From Sinorhizobium garamanticum (lineage in GTDB: Bacteria; Pseudomonadota; Alphaproteobacteria; Rhizobiales; Rhizobiaceae): DNA of 64,000 nucleotides. This document shows positions 52,530 to 61,520 of this stretch, piece by piece. How positions within the stretch are numbered: position 1 is the first letter of the stretch; each line of letters starts with the position of its first letter. The position numbers were made by a program, and so were the translations under genes. Location: NCBI RefSeq assembly GCF_029892065.1, contig NZ_CP120373.1, positions 3,727,001 through 3,791,000 of the forward strand, written 5' to 3'. The notes beneath the pieces were generated by a model. The model had not been told where the DNA came from and searched no databases. It was given only the letters and a program-made list of their open reading frames with translations.

Positions 52530-53933
52530 ATGAACCAGTTCGATCTCATCGTCGTCGGAAGCGGCCCAGCGGGGCGCAGGGGTGCTATCCAGGCCGCGAA
52601 ACTCGGAAAGAAGGTGCTCGTCGTCGAGCAGGGCAAGCGCGTCGGCGGCGTCTCCGTCCACACCGGAACTATTCCGTCAAAGACGCTTCGCGAGACCGCG
52701 CTCAACCTGTCGGGCTGGCGCGAGCGCGGCTTTTACGGCCGCTCCTATCGGGTGAAGCAGGAAATCAGCGCCGACGATCTGCGCCGCCGTCTCATCATCA
52801 CCCTCAACCACGAAGTCGAGGTGCTCGAACATCAGTTCGCGCGAAACCGCGTCCAGCATATCCGCGGCAGGGCAAGTTTCGTGAACCCGACAACGCTCGA
52901 GATCCTCAAGGACGACGGCGAGAGTATTCCTGTTTCCGCAACGAGCGTCTTGCTCGCCGTCGGAACGAAACCTTTCCGCCCGGACTACATTCCCTTCGAC
53001 GGCAAGACCGTCGTCGACAGCGATGAGTTGTTGGACATCGGGGAACTGCCGCGTTCGCTGGTCGTCATCGGCGCGGGCGTCGTCGGGATCGAGTACGCCA
53101 CGATCTTCAGCGCCCTCGACACGCAAGTCACCGTCATTGACCCCAAGACGACAATGCTCGACTTCATCGACAAAGAGATCGTCGAGGATTTCACCTATCA
53201 ATTGCGCGATCGCAACATGAAGCTCAATCTCGGCCAGAAGGCCGAGAAGGTAGAGCGCCTCGACGGCGGTAAGGTTCTGCTTACACTCGACAATGGCCGC
53301 AAGATCACGACGGAGTTGGTCTTGTTTGCCGCCGGCCGGATCGGCGCAACCGATGCGCTCAACCTGCCCGCGGCCGGGCTCGAAGCGGACAGCCGCGGGC
53401 GACTGAAGGTGAATCCGGAAACATTCCAGACCTCGGTCCCAAACATCTACGCCGCGGGCGACGTCGTTGGCTTCCCGAGTCTCGCTTCGACCTCGATGGA
53501 ACAGGGGCGCGTCGCCGCTCGCGTCGCCGTCGGGGCGATCGCCAAGGAGCCGCAGAAATATTTCCCCTACGGCATCTATGCCGTGCCGGAAATCTCGACC
53601 TGCGGCCTCTCCGAGGAAGAGGTCAAAGAGCGCGGCATTCCTTACGAATGTGGCATTGCGCGGTTCCGGGAAACGTCGCGTGGGCACATCATGGGGCTCG
53701 ATTCCGGTCTGCTGAAAATGATCTTCTCACTGAAGACGCGGCGCTTGCTGGGCGTCCACATCATCGGGGAAGGCGCAACCGAGCTCGTGCACATCGGCCA
53801 GGCGGTTCTCAACCTGAAGGGCACGGTCGAGTATTTCGTCGAAAACACGTTCAACTATCCGACGCTCGCCGAAGCCTACAAGATCGCCGGTCTCGACGCG
53901 TGGAACCGCATGGGCGAGATCAAGACGGCCTAG
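52530..53933 (+). CDS. sthA: Soluble pyridine nucleotide transhydrogenase
   Basis: A 467-residue flavoprotein of the pyridine nucleotide-disulfide oxidoreductase family. FDLIVVGSGPAGRRGAIQAAKLGKKVLVVE binds FAD; at the redox motif the sequence is GGVSVHTGTIPSKTLRETAL, with no CxxxxC, which is what distinguishes SthA from disulfide reductases. RSLVVIGAGVVGIEYATIFSALDTQVTVID binds NAD(P)H, AAGDVVGFPSLASTSMEQGR binds FAD, and the dimer domain has IYAVPEISTCGLSEEE. It balances NADPH and NADH. Start ATG at 52530 after GGGAAG; a hairpin terminator follows. Confidence 0.95.
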   Translation: MNQFDLIVVGSGPAGRRGAIQAAKLGKKVLVVEQGKRVGGVSVHTGTIPSKTLRETALNLSGWRERGFYGRSYRVKQEISADDLRRRLIITLNHEVEVLEHQFARNRVQHIRGRASFVNPTTLEILKDDGESIPVSATSVLLAVGTKPFRPDYIPFDGKTVVDSDELLDIGELPRSLVVIGAGVVGIEYATIFSALDTQVTVIDPKTTMLDFIDKEIVEDFTYQLRDRNMKLNLGQKAEKVERLDGGKVLLTLDNGRKITTELVLFAAGRIGATDALNLPAAGLEADSRGRLKVNPETFQTSVPNIYAAGDVVGFPSLASTSMEQGRVAARVAVGAIAKEPQKYFPYGIYAVPEISTCGLSEEEVKERGIPYECGIARFRETSRGHIMGLDSGLLKMIFSLKTRRLLGVHIIGEGATELVHIGQAVLNLKGTVEYFVENTFNYPTLAEAYKIAGLDAWNRMGEIKTA

Positions 53934-53957
53934 CTGGCTTGACAATTCGCTCTTTCA

Positions 53958-53980
53958 GCCGCCGTTTCGGCGGCTTTTCC
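53958..53980 (+). terminator. Rho-independent terminator of sthA
   Basis: GCCGCCG-TTT-CGGCGGC (53958-53974) followed by TTTTCC: a 7-bp perfect stem with a three-base loop. Confidence 0.85.
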
Positions 53981-53989
53981 TTTCCCAAC

Positions 53990-54016
53990 GAAAAAGGCCG
54001 CCCCGAAAGGCGGCCT
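53990..54016 (-). terminator. Rho-independent terminator of tig
   Basis: On the leftward strand GGCCGCC-TTTCGG-GGCGGCC (54015 to 53996) is followed by TTTTT. It lies 27 bases after the tig stop and back to back with the sthA terminator. Confidence 0.85.
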
Positions 54017-54042
54017 CTTAAATTTCTCGCAGAAGGAACCGA

Positions 54043-55524
54043 TTATTCGGCGCTCTCGTCAGCGGCCTTCTTCTTTGCCGGGGCCTTCTTCTTCGGTGCA
54101 GCGGCTTCCTCGCCTTCAGCAGCCTCGGCCTTTGCCGCAGCCTTCTTCTTGGCAGGCGCCTTCTTGGCGGCCGGCTTGCCTTCGGCTTCCTCGTCGTCAG
54201 CCATCAGCTCTTCCTTGGAAACCGACTTGTCGGTTACCGAGATCTCGGAAAGCAGGTGGTCGACGACCTTCTCTTCGAACAACGGGGCGCGCAGCGAAGC
54301 GGCGGCGCCGGGGGTGTTCTTGAAGTAGTCGAGGATCTGCTTTTCCTGGCCCGGGAACTGGCGCAGCTGTTCGAACAGCGAACGCTGCATTTCGTCGTCG
54401 CTCACCTGAACGCCGGCCTTCTCGCCGATTTCGGAGAGAACGAGACCGAGGCGGACACGACGCTCGGCAAGCTTGCGATACTCGGCGCGAGCCTCCTCCT
54501 CCGTCGTCTCTTCATCGGCGAAGGTCTTGCCAGCCTGCTGAAGGTCGGTGTTGATCTGGCGCCAGATGTTTTCGAACTCGGCGTCCACGAGGCGCTCCGG
54601 CGTCTCGAACTGGTAGAGCTCGTCGAGTTGGTCGAGGATCTGGCGCTTGACCTTCTGGCGGGTGACCGAGCCGTACTGGCTTTCGATCTGGCCGCGAACG
54701 ATTTCCTTCAGCTTGTCAGCCGATTCGAGACCAAGCTTGGTCGCGAGTTCATCGTTGATCTCGAGCGGAGCAGCGGCGGCGACATCTTTCACGGTGATGT
54801 CGAAGGTCGCTTCCTTGCCGGCGAGGTTTGCGGCCGGATAGTCGGCCGGGAAGGTTACGGTGATCGTCTTTTCGTCACCAGCCTTGACGCCGACGAGTTG
54901 CTCTTCGAAGCCCGGGATAAAGCGGTCGGAGCCGAGCACCAGTTCGGCGTCCTCATCCTTGCCGCCGTCGAAGGCAACGCCTTCGACCTTGCCAAGGTAG
55001 TCGACGGTGACGCGGTCGCCGTTGGCAGCCTTGCCCTTCTTGGATTCGTAGGTGCGGGCGCTTTCGGCAATACGCAGAATCTGCTCGTTGACCTCGTCCT
55101 CGGCGATCTCGACAACTTCCCGGACGACCTTGATGCCGCTTACGTCCTTGAGCTCGAACTTCGGGATGACCTCGTAGGCAACCGTGAATTCGAGATCGGC
55201 TTCGGCATTGAGGATCTTGTTGGCTTCCGCCTCGTCCTCGGTCATCGCGATTTCCGGCTGGGTTGCCGACTTCTCGCCACGCTCCGACAGGATTTCAGTC
55301 GGCTTCTCACGAACGATCTCATTGACAAGATCAGCCATGATCGACTTGCCGTAAACCTTCTTCAGATGCGCAACCGGCACCTTGCCCGGACGGAAGCCGT
55401 TGATGCGGACGCGGTCCTTCACTTCGGCCAGACGCTCATTCATCCGAGCTTCCATGTCCTTGGCCGGGATAACGACCTTGAGTTCGCGCTTCAGCCCTTG
55501 AGCGAGCGTTTCGATAACCTGCAT
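54043..55524 (-). CDS. tig: Trigger factor
   Basis: A 493-residue ribosome-bound chaperone and prolyl isomerase. The N-terminal ribosome-binding region has [28 protein letters not shown] (GFRxGKxP signature). The PPIase (FKBP) domain at ~155-240 reads [58 protein letters not shown]. The C-terminal helical part runs to about 430 and is followed by an unusual low-complexity tail of Ala/Lys/Glu ([23 protein letters not shown]...), typical of rhizobial homologues. ATG at 55524; TTG three bases earlier is a false start. Confidence 0.95.
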   Translation of the reverse strand: MQVIETLAQGLKRELKVVIPAKDMEARMNERLAEVKDRVRINGFRPGKVPVAHLKKVYGKSIMADLVNEIVREKPTEILSERGEKSATQPEIAMTEDEAEANKILNAEADLEFTVAYEVIPKFELKDVSGIKVVREVVEIAEDEVNEQILRIAESARTYESKKGKAANGDRVTVDYLGKVEGVAFDGGKDEDAELVLGSDRFIPGFEEQLVGVKAGDEKTITVTFPADYPAANLAGKEATFDITVKDVAAAAPLEINDELATKLGLESADKLKEIVRGQIESQYGSVTRQKVKRQILDQLDELYQFETPERLVDAEFENIWRQINTDLQQAGKTFADEETTEEEARAEYRKLAERRVRLGLVLSEIGEKAGVQVSDDEMQRSLFEQLRQFPGQEKQILDYFKNTPGAAASLRAPLFEEKVVDHLLSEISVTDKSVSKEELMADDEEAEGKPAAKKAPAKKKAAAKAEAAEGEEAAAPKKKAPAKKKAADESAE

Positions 55525-55699
55525 GTTCAAACCTTCACTTCACGTTGACAGTGCTCTTGCCTCGAAGGCTTGGCGAGCACGTGAGCCGATCCATTTGCCG
55601 GGAGTGGCTTTACGCAATTCCTTGACCGTTTTGCAAGCAAAATGGCACTCCGCCTACCCTCTTCACCGTCGAATTCCGACGTTTGGCAAGTTGTTGTCC

Positions 55700-55784
<85 letters not shown>

Positions 55785-56025
55785 GTTCAGACAACCACAC
55801 CGCCTGATCGCATTTCCCGCAAGACAACCAGCGGGAGCACCGCGGATATTCTGGACATGCGAAGGGTTCGGGCTTTCCCGAGCGCGGCGTCTCTATATCA
55901 CTCGTTTTTGCCGGATCAAAGAGAAAATGCGCGACAATGCACGCCCGCGTCTTCGCCGTTGCCTCGATTATTCTGGACCAAGAAGCCGGCAACAAAATGA
56001 ACTTCTTTCGCGCCGGCGCGGGCCA

Positions 56026-56613
56026 TCAATACATCGGCTCCTCGTAGACCGGTGCTCCGTCTATCGAAACCTGCCGGATCTGGGCGCGCCCTTCCGTATC
56101 CACACGCACGTTGACAGAAAGCGCTTGGGCGCTGCGCGCAGTTTCGATGACACTGCCCTCGCCTTCCGGCACGTAGTAGCGCTCGATTCCGTAATTCGGG
56201 AAGAGCGGTGGCGCGCCGGCTGACGGATAGTAAGAGAACGGCAGCGATCTGATGACAATGCTGCCCGCGGCCTCTGCGAGCGGGCTGAACGATGCCTCTA
56301 CCGGTCCCCAGAAACCGTCCGGCTGCTGTTTGAGCCGCACGAATAGCTGCGCCTTCGCAGCCTCCTCGGGCAAACCGCCTATGATGATGTCCGGCGAAAT
56401 GCGGGAGATATCGTACGACAGGGTCACATATTCACCGCGCAAGAGATCGCGTGGATCGACGGGTGCACTTCTTAGAAGCACATCCTTGCCGTTGCGCAGG
56501 ATCGAAGCGCGGCTCTCGATCATGTATCCAAGCACGGCGGTCTGCAGCAGAGCCACCAAGAGGGCCGCGACGAAGGGATTGCGCCAGCGGGCGACAGGCA
56601 AAGCACCACTCAT
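56026..56613 (-). CDS. GDYXXLXY-domain membrane protein
   Basis: A 195-residue protein with an N-terminal helix (NPFVAALLVALLQTAVLGYMI) and an extracytoplasmic domain starting RNGKDVLLRSAPVDPRDLLRGEYVTLSYDIS, which has the GDYxxLxY-type signature (here GEYVTLSY). The middle has QLFVRLKQQPDGFWGPVEAS, and the end FPNYGIERYYVPEGEG resembles the same family. Usually paired with a DUF2157 gene, as here: its ATG overlaps the stop of the upstream gene by four bases. Function unknown. Confidence 0.88.
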   Translation of the reverse strand: MSGALPVARWRNPFVAALLVALLQTAVLGYMIESRASILRNGKDVLLRSAPVDPRDLLRGEYVTLSYDISRISPDIIIGGLPEEAAKAQLFVRLKQQPDGFWGPVEASFSPLAEAAGSIVIRSLPFSYYPSAGAPPLFPNYGIERYYVPEGEGSVIETARSAQALSVNVRVDTEGRAQIRQVSIDGAPVYEEPMY

Positions 56614-57713
56614 TGAGAAGCCTCCCCCACTCGCCCCAGCCTGCGCTCAACACGGATGACGAGCCACGCCACAAGCGCGACGACCACCGCTGAAATCAGG
56701 AAGAATCCTGATGTGCCGAGGATCGATCCGAGCGTCTCGAAAGCCAGATACAAAATCTCCGCGGCGAATACCGCGTAGGCCAAGTAGCGAACTGCACCGT
56801 TACGCGCGCCGGCAAGACCGATGCCTACGAGGGCTAAGGCAAGCAGGCCGACGCCGAGGGCGGTCTCTGCCCAAGCACCTCTCACTGCGCTTTGCATAGC
56901 CACAAGGCCGATGACGGCGACCGCGAAGGAATAGAACGAAGGCGCGGAACCGGCCTCGGAGGCCAGTCCGTACAGCGGCGATCGCGGCAGCGACGCGAGC
57001 AGAAAGGCAATGAAGCCGGCGGCGAAGAAGGCGATTGCGAGCCAGATCTCAGGGTTGTCGACGTAGAGCGCGCCGAGCCAGGCGACGCAGAGAAGATAAG
57101 CCAAGTGGCGCGTACGCCCCGCATCGGTGTAGCGGACCAGGGTGAGCACGATGACCGCCAGGACCGGCACGAGCCAGAAATAGGACTCGATCGCCGGAAC
57201 AATCCCTCCGCTGTCGAACAGCGTAATGAGAAACGCCCAGGCAAGGCACGCGGCAATCGTCGTGACGGCAGCCGACGCGAAGGCCGCCGCCGACAGGCAT
57301 GCCCCGGCGAACCATAGAAGCATCGCATCCGCCGCGTCGCCCGAAAGATGATACATCTGGCCGACCAGCGCGATGCCGGCACCGAAGGACATGGTGCCGA
57401 GAATGAGCAGAGCCGCGCCAACCGCCTTGGCTCCGCGGCCGAGGAAATAAGCTGCGAGAAAATGGAAGAGCCAGATCAAGGCGACGACGCCCGCGACCCT
57501 GGCAAGACGCGGCAATGCTTCCCAATTCGCTGCGACAAGCAGCAAGAGCGACGCCGAAAGCAGAAGCGCTGCCAGCGCCAACAGGACCCGCCCGACGCTG
57601 AAAGTGGATTCGCGCGCATCATATTCCGCGAGCATCGCACTTGCCGACGACTGGGGAAGCAGGCCGAGATCCACCCAGCGCTTCAGATCTCGTTCCATGC
57701 GTCCGCGATACAT
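56610..57713 (-). CDS. DUF2157 polytopic membrane protein
   Basis: A 367-residue protein. RDLKRWVDLGLLPQSSASAMLAEY at residues 5-30 is the cytoplasmic start of DUF2157, followed by about ten to twelve helices (LLALAALLLSASLLLLVAANW, VAGVVALIWLFHFLAAYFLGRG, AVGAALLILGTMSFGAGIALVGQMYHLSGD, and others). VGQMYHLSGDAADAML is a conserved loop. ATG at 57713 has AGGTGAG right before; a longer GTG frame exists. Coupled to the GDYXXLXY gene. Role unknown, perhaps envelope maintenance. Confidence 0.88.
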   Translation of the reverse strand: MYRGRMERDLKRWVDLGLLPQSSASAMLAEYDARESTFSVGRVLLALAALLLSASLLLLVAANWEALPRLARVAGVVALIWLFHFLAAYFLGRGAKAVGAALLILGTMSFGAGIALVGQMYHLSGDAADAMLLWFAGACLSAAAFASAAVTTIAACLAWAFLITLFDSGGIVPAIESYFWLVPVLAVIVLTLVRYTDAGRTRHLAYLLCVAWLGALYVDNPEIWLAIAFFAAGFIAFLLASLPRSPLYGLASEAGSAPSFYSFAVAVIGLVAMQSAVRGAWAETALGVGLLALALVGIGLAGARNGAVRYLAYAVFAAEILYLAFETLGSILGTSGFFLISAVVVALVAWLVIRVERRLGRVGEASQ

Positions 57714-58039
57714 CTCACCTCCGGACTTGTGCTCCCCGGCCACATAGGCGTCTTCCCGACGCCTCGCGACCGGCTTTAGAGAATAACAAATCGGTGAAAA
57801 AGGCGAGAAAAAACAACGGGGCTGTTCTTCTCTGCCCCGAGATCACTTCCGGTTAACGGGGTTTGCGACGGGGTTGCGCCGGCCGCATATCTTCCATGCG
57901 TATATTGCACTGCACAAATCGATTTAAGATCGCTATATTCACATCATCAAAGGCGACGGGCAGTGACGATCTGAACGGACGCCGGCGGGATTGGTCGCCC
58001 GCCCCCGGAATTCCGGAAAGACCCGAGCGGAAGCTCGAC

Positions 58040-58166
58040 GAATTCGGAGCAGCGTACTCCTCCTCCCAACGCTTCTCCGATAAGATTGGCAACACTCCTC
58101 CTCCCGGTTGCCAATCACTTACATGACGCCCGCTGGACCTCCTCCCCCAGCGGGCGTTTTGCTTTT
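58040..58166 (+). ncRNA. Anti-Shine-Dalgarno sRNA, alpha-r14 (NfeR1-like) family, copy 1
   Basis: The core has three C/U-rich anti-SD blocks: CTCCTCCTCCC at 58057-58067 (unpaired), another in the loop of the hairpin GATTGGCAA/TTGCCAATC, and a third (CCTCCTCCC) in the loop of the terminator stem ACGCCCGCTGG/CCAGCGGGCGT (58126-58157) followed by TTTGCTTTT. This is the plan known for the alpha-r14 sRNAs of Sinorhizobium, which block translation at Shine-Dalgarno sites. A promoter-like CTGCAC-17-CTATAT precedes it at about 57911-57939, which would give a longer 5' part (start near 57945); the exact 5' end is uncertain. Confidence 0.78.
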
Positions 58167-58317
58167 GCCCCTCCCTGCCCTGACCTAGCTCGCGAGAGAC
58201 TCCCGATTGCACAATATTGAAGCAATTTCGCGGTGTTGCGCGCTCAAGCCATGCGCCAAATGCATGGATGCTATTCGGCGCGCGCCTCTGCACAAAACGC
58301 GTATCGTAGCTTATTTT

Positions 58318-58450
58318 ACAACCATCGATCGGGCGGCGCACTCCTCCTCCCAGCGCACCCCGATACGGATTGGCGACACTCCTCCTCCCGGTTGCCAATC
58401 AGAACAAGCAACGCCCGCTGGACCTCCTCCCCCAGCGGGCGTTGTTTTTT
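58318..58450 (+). ncRNA. Anti-Shine-Dalgarno sRNA, alpha-r14 (NfeR1-like) family, copy 2
   Basis: Second tandem copy: CACTCCTCCTCCCAGCG, the hairpin with GGATTGGCGA...GTTGCCAATC carrying CTCCTCCTCCC in its loop, and terminator ACGCCCGCTGG...CCAGCGGGCGT plus TTGTTTTTT. The three anti-SD motifs and spacing match copy 1. CTGCAC-17-TTATTT at about 58287-58315 is the likely promoter (compare rhizobial CTTGAC-N17-CTATAT), so the RNA should be about 130 nt. It lies in a 920-base region without genes. Confidence 0.82.
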
Positions 58451-58680
58451 GCGCCCTTTCCCTTTTGGATCCGTTCTCCTGCAACAGCCAGCGCGGGCCG
58501 GCGACGCGGCAGGACGTCAAGGGCGGGTCACGGGCAAGATGAAGGATTGCAATTGACGCATGGGTGCGATGCAGCATTGTCTCTGTATATGCCGATCAAA
58601 TCGATTATATTTCAAACCATCAGATGACGGCCAGCAAGAGAGATAGAGCGCTGGCAAACGACCCTAGAAAGGATAGGATC

Positions 58681-58824
58681 ATGAACCTCGCACGTTCTTT
58701 CAACAACTGGCGCAAGTATCGTCACACCTGCAACGAACTCGGCCGCATGAGCGACCGTGAGCTGAACGACCTCGGCATCGGCCGCAGCGACATTCCATAC
58801 GTCGCTCGCCAGGCGATCAAGTAA
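58681..58824 (+). CDS. DUF1127 small protein, copy 1
   Basis: A 47-residue arginine-rich protein (MNLARSFNNWRKYRHTCNELGRMSDRELNDLGIGRSDIPYVARQAIK) with the DUF1127 signature W-R-x-Y and LxxMSDRELxDLGIxRxDI. ATG at 58681 preceded by AAAGGATAGG. The family has been linked to RNA turnover and phosphate/carbon metabolism in other alphaproteobacteria. A strong terminator follows. Confidence 0.9.
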   Translation: MNLARSFNNWRKYRHTCNELGRMSDRELNDLGIGRSDIPYVARQAIK

Positions 58825-58852
58825 GCCCAAGCACCGAATATCCATTTCTGAA

Positions 58853-58884
58853 ACGCCCTCCAGCGTCGCTGGAGGGCGTTTTTA
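58853..58884 (+). terminator. Rho-independent terminator of the DUF1127 gene
   Basis: ACGCCCTCCAGCG-TCG-CTGGAGGGCGT stem (58853-58879) followed by TTTTATTTC: a long stem with T-run. Confidence 0.92.
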
Positions 58885-59240
58885 TTTCGTCCTTGACCGA
58901 CGGCGCATACGGCCGTCTCGCGACTGCGAAAGCCACCTTCGGCGCAACAAATTGCGCGCGCATCGGCTGCTCCATCCGAAAGGCCTTCAGTGCCGGCGCG
59001 ACGCGAAAACCGTCGAAAACACAAGAGATTAACGCGCAGTCGAGCAATTTAGCCAACTTTTAACTTGTGGCGCGTTTTCGAGCGGCGAGAGCGCGGTGCT
59101 TACGAAATCGGCGATGCACTGCACAAACGCATAGCAGATGCATTTTCTTTGCACTCCATCTTCCAATTAGACAAGCGTATAAGAACCTCAACGACGCAGA
59201 CAAATCACTGTCGCGACAAACTGATCTTGAGGACACGACC
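58885..59240. other. Gap between the two DUF1127 genes
   Basis: About 355 bases, without a supported gene. The last 150 bases before 59241 are A-rich and should hold the promoter and leader of the second DUF1127 gene. Confidence 0.45.
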
Positions 59241-59384
59241 ATGAACCCGATTCGCATTGCAAAAAGCTGGATCAACTATCGCCGCACTGTTGCCGAGCTC
59301 GGCAGCCTCTCGAACCACGCGCTCAGCGATATCGGCATTACCCGCTACGATATCCGCAACATTGCGGCTCGTTCTTTCCGCTAA
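59241..59384 (+). CDS. DUF1127 small protein, copy 2
   Basis: A 47-residue paralogue (MNPIRIAKSWINYRRTVAELGSLSNHALSDIGITRYDIRNIAARSFR) of the protein at 58681, of the same length. ATG at 59241 preceded by TTGAGGACACG. The two genes are 416 bases apart and differ at more than half of the residues, so they are old duplicates. A palindromic repeat follows directly. Confidence 0.88.
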   Translation: MNPIRIAKSWINYRRTVAELGSLSNHALSDIGITRYDIRNIAARSFR

Positions 59385-59404
59385 TCGGAGCGAACGTCCA
59401 AACA

Positions 59405-59487
59405 TCCAAGACGGCGCCTGCTGCAGCAAATTCAAAGTGCTGCAGCGTCCCTTGCGCGTCTGATGAGACGCGCGGCGCTGTAGAGGC
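59405..59487. repeat. Sinorhizobium RIME-like palindromic repeat, copy 4
   Basis: Contains CTGCTGCAGCAAATTCAAAG, TGCTGCAGCGTCCCTTGCG and the dyad GCGCGTCTGATGAGACGCGC, then GGCGCTGTAGAGGCGCC. Here the unit starts with the part that ends other copies, so it is in opposite orientation to the copy at 968. Confidence 0.75.
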
Positions 59488-59544
59488 GCCGTTTTCGTTT
59501 CTTCGCAATTGGAACCGGAAGGCGGCTGTGATAGGAAGCCGCCC

Positions 59545-60972
59545 ATGACAGCGAACACTTCCTATTCCCCCATTCATGTTGTCGGCGGCGGCCTCGCCGG
59601 ATCGGAAGCCGCGTGGCAGATTGCCCAAGCCGGCGTACCGGTAATCCTCCACGAGATGCGCGGCGTGCGCGGCACCGACGCCCACAAGACCGACGGCCTT
59701 GCCGAACTCGTCTGCTCCAACTCGTTCCGCTCCGATGACGCGACCAGCAATGCGGTGGGCGTGCTGCATGCGGAAATGCGGCTCGCGGGCTCGCTGATCA
59801 TGCAGGCTGCCGATCGCAATCAGGTGCCCGCCGGTGGAGCCCTTGCCGTCGATCGCGACGGCTTCTCTGCGGCCGTCAGCGCCGCGATCGATAGTCACCA
59901 CTTGATCACGGTTGTCCGCGAGGAGATCACCGGGCTGCCGCCGAAGGACTGGGATCTTGCGATCATCGCCACCGGCCCCCTCACCGCGCCGGCTCTGGCC
60001 GAGGCGATCCGCGCGGAAACCGGCGCTGATGCACTCGCGTTTTTCGACGCGATCGCCCCGATCGTCTACACCGATACGATCGACATGGATATCTGCTGGC
60101 ACCAGTCGCGCTACGACAAGGTCGGCCCTGGCGGCACCGGCAAGGACTACATCAACTGTCCGATGACCGAGGAGCAGTACAACGCCTTCGTCGATGCCTT
60201 GATCGCCGGCGACAAGACCGGTTTCAAGGAATGGGAGGGCACGCCTTATTTCGATGGTTGCCTGCCGATCGAAGTTATGGCCGAACGCGGGCGCGAAACG
60301 CTGCGTCACGGTCCGATGAAGCCGATGGGGCTGACCAACGCGCACAATCCCACGGTCAAGCCCTATGCCGTCGTACAGCTTCGACAAGACAACGCACTCG
60401 GCACGCTCTACAACATGGTCGGTTTCCAGACGAAGCTGAAATACGGCGCACAGGCGGAAGTCTTCCGGATGATCCCCGGGCTTGAAAAGGCCGAGTTCGC
60501 CCGGCTCGGTGGCCTGCATCGCAACACCTACATCAACTCGCCGACGCTGCTCGATTCGACCCTGACGCTCAAGTCCCGGCCGGGCCTGCGGTTTGCCGGC
60601 CAGATCACCGGTTGCGAGGGCTATGTGGAGAGCGCCAGCATCGGCCTGCTTGCCGGCCGGTTCGCCGCAGCCGAGCGCAAGGGCGAAACGCCGGTGCCGC
60701 CGCCGGCAACGACCGCCTTCGGGGCGCTTCTCAATCACATCACCGGCGGACACATCGTCTCCGACGACGAACCGGGCAAGCGCTCCTTCCAGCCGATGAA
60801 CGTCAATTTCGGCCTGTTTCCGCCACTGGAACCGGGCGCTTTGACGAAACCGGACGGCGCCAAGCGTTTTCGCGGCAAGGAGAAGGCGCTCGCAAAGAAG
60901 CAGGCGACGGCATCCCGGGCTCTCAGCGATTGCGCAAGCTGGCTCGCCGTTCCGGCCCGGAAGACCGCTTAG
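59545..60972 (+). CDS. trmFO: Methylenetetrahydrofolate-tRNA-(uracil-54-C5)-methyltransferase TrmFO
   Basis: A 475-residue FAD enzyme making ribothymidine at U54 of t[35 protein letters not shown] is the FAD-binding start, followed by [18 protein letters not shown], a TrmFO hallmark. [59 protein letters not shown] and [44 protein letters not shown] follow, then [26 protein letters not shown] at 59545 after AGGAAG. Its stop overlaps the convergent gene. Confidence 0.96.
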   Translation: MTANTSYSPIHVVGGGLAGSEAAWQIAQAGVPVILHEMRGVRGTDAHKTDGLAELVCSNSFRSDDATSNAVGVLHAEMRLAGSLIMQAADRNQVPAGGALAVDRDGFSAAVSAAIDSHHLITVVREEITGLPPKDWDLAIIATGPLTAPALAEAIRAETGADALAFFDAIAPIVYTDTIDMDICWHQSRYDKVGPGGTGKDYINCPMTEEQYNAFVDALIAGDKTGFKEWEGTPYFDGCLPIEVMAERGRETLRHGPMKPMGLTNAHNPTVKPYAVVQLRQDNALGTLYNMVGFQTKLKYGAQAEVFRMIPGLEKAEFARLGGLHRNTYINSPTLLDSTLTLKSRPGLRFAGQITGCEGYVESASIGLLAGRFAAAERKGETPVPPPATTAFGALLNHITGGHIVSDDEPGKRSFQPMNVNFGLFPPLEPGALTKPDGAKRFRGKEKALAKKQATASRALSDCASWLAVPARKTA

Positions 60973-61424
60973 TCGCTCGCCTGCGCCGCCGGCGGCTCAT
61001 CGCTGAATTCCGATTTCGGGTTGAAGCTGCCGAGCAGCCAGAGCGAGACCTCCGCCGCCTCGGCGGCGGTCCGGAACTCGAAGTCGTTATCCAGGTAGGC
61101 GAAATCCGGAAAGTGCACGATCAGTCCGTGTCCGCTGTCGGAACTGTTCACCCGCACCTTGCCAGGATGAATGACGTGGCAGACGTAGTGCGTGCCGTGC
61201 GACTGGATAAAGCCCGCTTTGCCGTCGTGCAATCGAAGAAAGATCGCCTTCCTGTCGATGGTCGAATGCAAGGCTCGAATTGCTTCATCAGGGAAAACGC
61301 GGCCAAACTCGACCATCGCCGAGCCCGCGTCAGGATTGTCGAAATCCCGTTCGGCACGGGCGTTCATCCTCATGTAGAACGCTCCGACGGCGACGACCAC
61401 CGCGATGAGCAACAGCCACAACAT
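60969..61424 (-). CDS. Hypothetical membrane-anchored protein
   Basis: A 151-residue protein from ATG 61424 (AAAGGGG upstream). One N-terminal helix ([17 protein letters not shown]) anchors a soluble part with [52 protein letters not shown] and [32 protein letters not shown]. The strand-rich pattern suggests a small beta domain. No named family recognised. It looks conserved in rhizobia. Convergent with trmFO, with four bases of overlap. Confidence 0.65.
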   Translation of the reverse strand: MLWLLLIAVVVAVGAFYMRMNARAERDFDNPDAGSAMVEFGRVFPDEAIRALHSTIDRKAIFLRLHDGKAGFIQSHGTHYVCHVIHPGKVRVNSSDSGHGLIVHFPDFAYLDNDFEFRTAAEAAEVSLWLLGSFNPKSEFSDEPPAAQASD

Positions 61425-61520
61425 CACACAAGCCCCTTTCGGACGGCATGAATCCGGTAGCTCCCGCCTATACAATGTGAGACTTGCGCCGGCTTGACCA
61501 AGTGCAACTCCGGGGCTGGC

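Noticed and set aside
54256..55548. 430-codon rightward open frame opposite tig
   Set aside because: Antisense shadow of trigger factor, no independent evidence.
57900..58450. Repeated CTCCTCCTCCC motifs as a possible CRISPR or satellite repeat
   Set aside because: The motifs fall at fixed structural positions in two tandem sRNAs with terminators, not in a regular array.
59338..60753. 471-codon leftward open frame opposite trmFO
   Set aside because: Antisense shadow of trmFO that also covers the DUF1127 end and a palindromic repeat.
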